From positions 1-12,825 of the forward strand of contig JBIQLO010000111.1 in assembly GCA_044464175.1 (NCBI GenBank): a stretch of 12,825 nt of DNA, given 5' to 3'. A program made the position numbers and the translations under genes. The notes beneath the pieces are model-generated. The model did no database searches. It was given only the letters and a program-made list of their open reading frames with translations, and was not told the origin of the DNA. This document shows positions 11,812 to 12,825 of the stretch, in pieces (the stretch's first letter is position 1; each line of letters opens with the position of its first letter). Source of the stretch: JBIQLO01 sp044464175 (GTDB taxonomy: Bacteria; Planctomycetota; Phycisphaerae; Tepidisphaerales; Tepidisphaeraceae).

Positions 11812-12825
11812 ATGAGCCAAGAATCTGTGTTAATGGAAGAGAGCCCCCGGCCCGCCGCGCCCCCGAGTCCCGCGCGCCGGCTCTTCGGCAACGAGGAAAA
11901 ATACGTGCTGGAGGTGCTGCGCCAGGAATTCCGCACGTCCAGCGGCGCGACCATGATGCGCCGGCTGGAGGAGGCGTTCGCCGCCAGATTCGGCAGCGCC
12001 TTTGCCATCTCCCACGTGAACGGAACCGCCACCATGCACTCGGTCCTGGAGGCCGCCGGCATCGGCCCCGGCGATGAGGTGATCGTGCCCCCCCTGACAA
12101 TGGCCAGCACCACCCATGTGGTGCTGCAGGCCAACGCCACGCCCGTCTTTGCCGATGTGGATCCGGAGACATTCCTGATTTCGCCCGAGTCGATCCGCCG
12201 CCGCATCACCCCCCGCACGCGCGCGATCATCACCGTGGCCCTCTACGGCCTTTCCCCCGACATGGACCCGATCATGGACCTGGCCCGCCGCCACAACCTG
12301 CTGGTGATCGAGGACAATGCCGAGTGTTTCCTGGGGACCTACAAGGGACGAATCGCCGGGACCATCGCCCACGCCGGCAGCTTCAGTTTTCAAAGCTCCA
12401 AACACATGACCAGCGGCGAGGGGGGCATGGTCATCACCGACGACCCGGAACTGGCCCGCAAAGTCCGCATGGTCTGCTCGCTGGGGTATCGCGGCGTCGG
12501 TGCGACCCGGGCGAAGCTCAAGCGCACCGACATTCAAGACCCGGATTACGCCCGCCACGGGTCTATGGGCTGGAACTATCGGATTCCCGAACTCTGCGCC
12601 GCGGTCGCGCTGGGCCAGTTGGAAAACCTCGAGGAACTCGTGCGCCGGCGCACCCGGGCGGCCGAGCTGTTTCAGACCGCCGTCGGCGACTGCCCGTGGC
12701 TCTCGCCCCAGAAAATTCCGGCCGACTGCACCCATTCCTGGTGGACCTTCGCCGCCGCCCTCAACATCGACCGCGTCGGCTGGCGGGCCTTCCGCGACGC
12801 CTTCGCCGCCAACGGTGGGGATGGC
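11812..12825 (+). CDS. DegT/DnrJ/EryC1/StrS family aminotransferase (3' truncated by window)
   Basis: The first 338 residues are present and the frame is open to the window end; the family is usually 370-430 aa, so only the tail is missing. The ATG at 11812 is chosen for AGGA at 11802-11805; in-frame ATGs at 11788 and 11833 are alternatives. PLP enzyme of the sugar-aminotransferase type: GTATMHSVLEAAGIGPGDEV (71-90), PPLTMASTTHVVL (93-105), cofactor-binding Asp168 in VIEDNAEC, and the Schiff-base Lys197 in SFQSSKHMTSGEGG. That last motif is closer to the AHBA-synthase and scyllo-inosose aminotransferase branch than to nucleotide-sugar members, suggesting an amino-cyclitol or free keto-sugar substrate; this is a motif judgement only. 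Cys172 replaces the more usual Gln/His after EDxA. It is the last visible gene of the GntR-headed operon. Confidence 0.9.
   Translation, partial: MSQESVLMEESPRPAAPPSPARRLFGNEEKYVLEVLRQEFRTSSGATMMRRLEEAFAARFGSAFAISHVNGTATMHSVLEAAGIGPGDEVIVPPLTMASTTHVVLQANATPVFADVDPETFLISPESIRRRITPRTRAIITVALYGLSPDMDPIMDLARRHNLLVIEDNAECFLGTYKGRIAGTIAHAGSFSFQSSKHMTSGEGGMVITDDPELARKVRMVCSLGYRGVGATRAKLKRTDIQDPDYARHGSMGWNYRIPELCAAVALGQLENLEELVRRRTRAAELFQTAVGDCPWLSPQKIPADCTHSWWTFAAALNIDRVGWRAFRDAFAANGGDG

Overview
The window is GC-rich bacterial DNA, most likely from the Planctomycetota and perhaps a Phycisphaerae-like lineage. That assignment is an inference from gene content. It rests on two VPLPA-CTERM surface-sorting proteins, a pseudopilin of the kind planctomycetes, lentisphaerae and verrucomicrobia carry in large numbers, small conserved membrane proteins resembling planctomycete families, and a G-poor degenerate-repeat intergenic stretch. 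Lentisphaerota or Verrucomicrobiota remain possible. No rRNA, tRNA, CRISPR array, insertion sequence or phage gene was seen. Apart from one minus-strand gene, everything reads on the + strand.

Layout. (1) 1-525: non-coding, C/A-rich, with short direct and tandem repeats, ending in a sigma70-like promoter. (2) 526-2371: three membrane-protein genes of unknown function: a two-helix anchored protein with four TPR-like helical repeats, a 155-aa multi-helix protein resembling DUF6677, and an 80-aa two-helix protein joined to it by an ATGA overlap. (3) 2372-4547: two paralogous secreted VPLPA-CTERM proteins. Each has a signal peptide, a hairpin-rich 5' leader and an almost identical 53-nt 3' element carrying a rho-independent terminator. 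One paralogue has 16 cysteines and the other none. (4) 4546-5106, minus strand: a single-pass membrane protein with an RskA-like extracytoplasmic domain but no recognisable sigma-binding domain. (5) 5237-6403: carA, the small subunit of carbamoyl-phosphate synthase, probably with a near-leaderless mRNA; carB is not in the window. (6) 6517-12825: a probable five-gene operon behind a good sigma70 promoter whose start site falls on a perfect FadR-type palindrome. It encodes a GntR/FadR regulator, a pseudopilin, a secreted protein with an N-terminal beta-sandwich-like region and a TIM-barrel hydrolase-like domain, a glutamate-1-semialdehyde-aminomutase-like class III aminotransferase, and a DegT/StrS aminotransferase that runs off the window end.

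How the parts may work together. The last locus looks like a ligand-regulated carbohydrate or amino-sugar unit: a metal-site FCD regulator that probably represses its own operon, an exported glycan-acting protein with its pseudopilin partner, and two PLP enzymes that could aminate a keto-sugar or cyclitol. The substrate cannot be read from the sequence. The VPLPA-CTERM pair depends on an exosortase encoded elsewhere. The most unusual signals are the 16-versus-0 cysteine contrast within one paralogue pair, the 3' element that is better conserved than the adjoining coding sequence, and the hairpins in both leaders, one of which reaches the ribosome-binding site.
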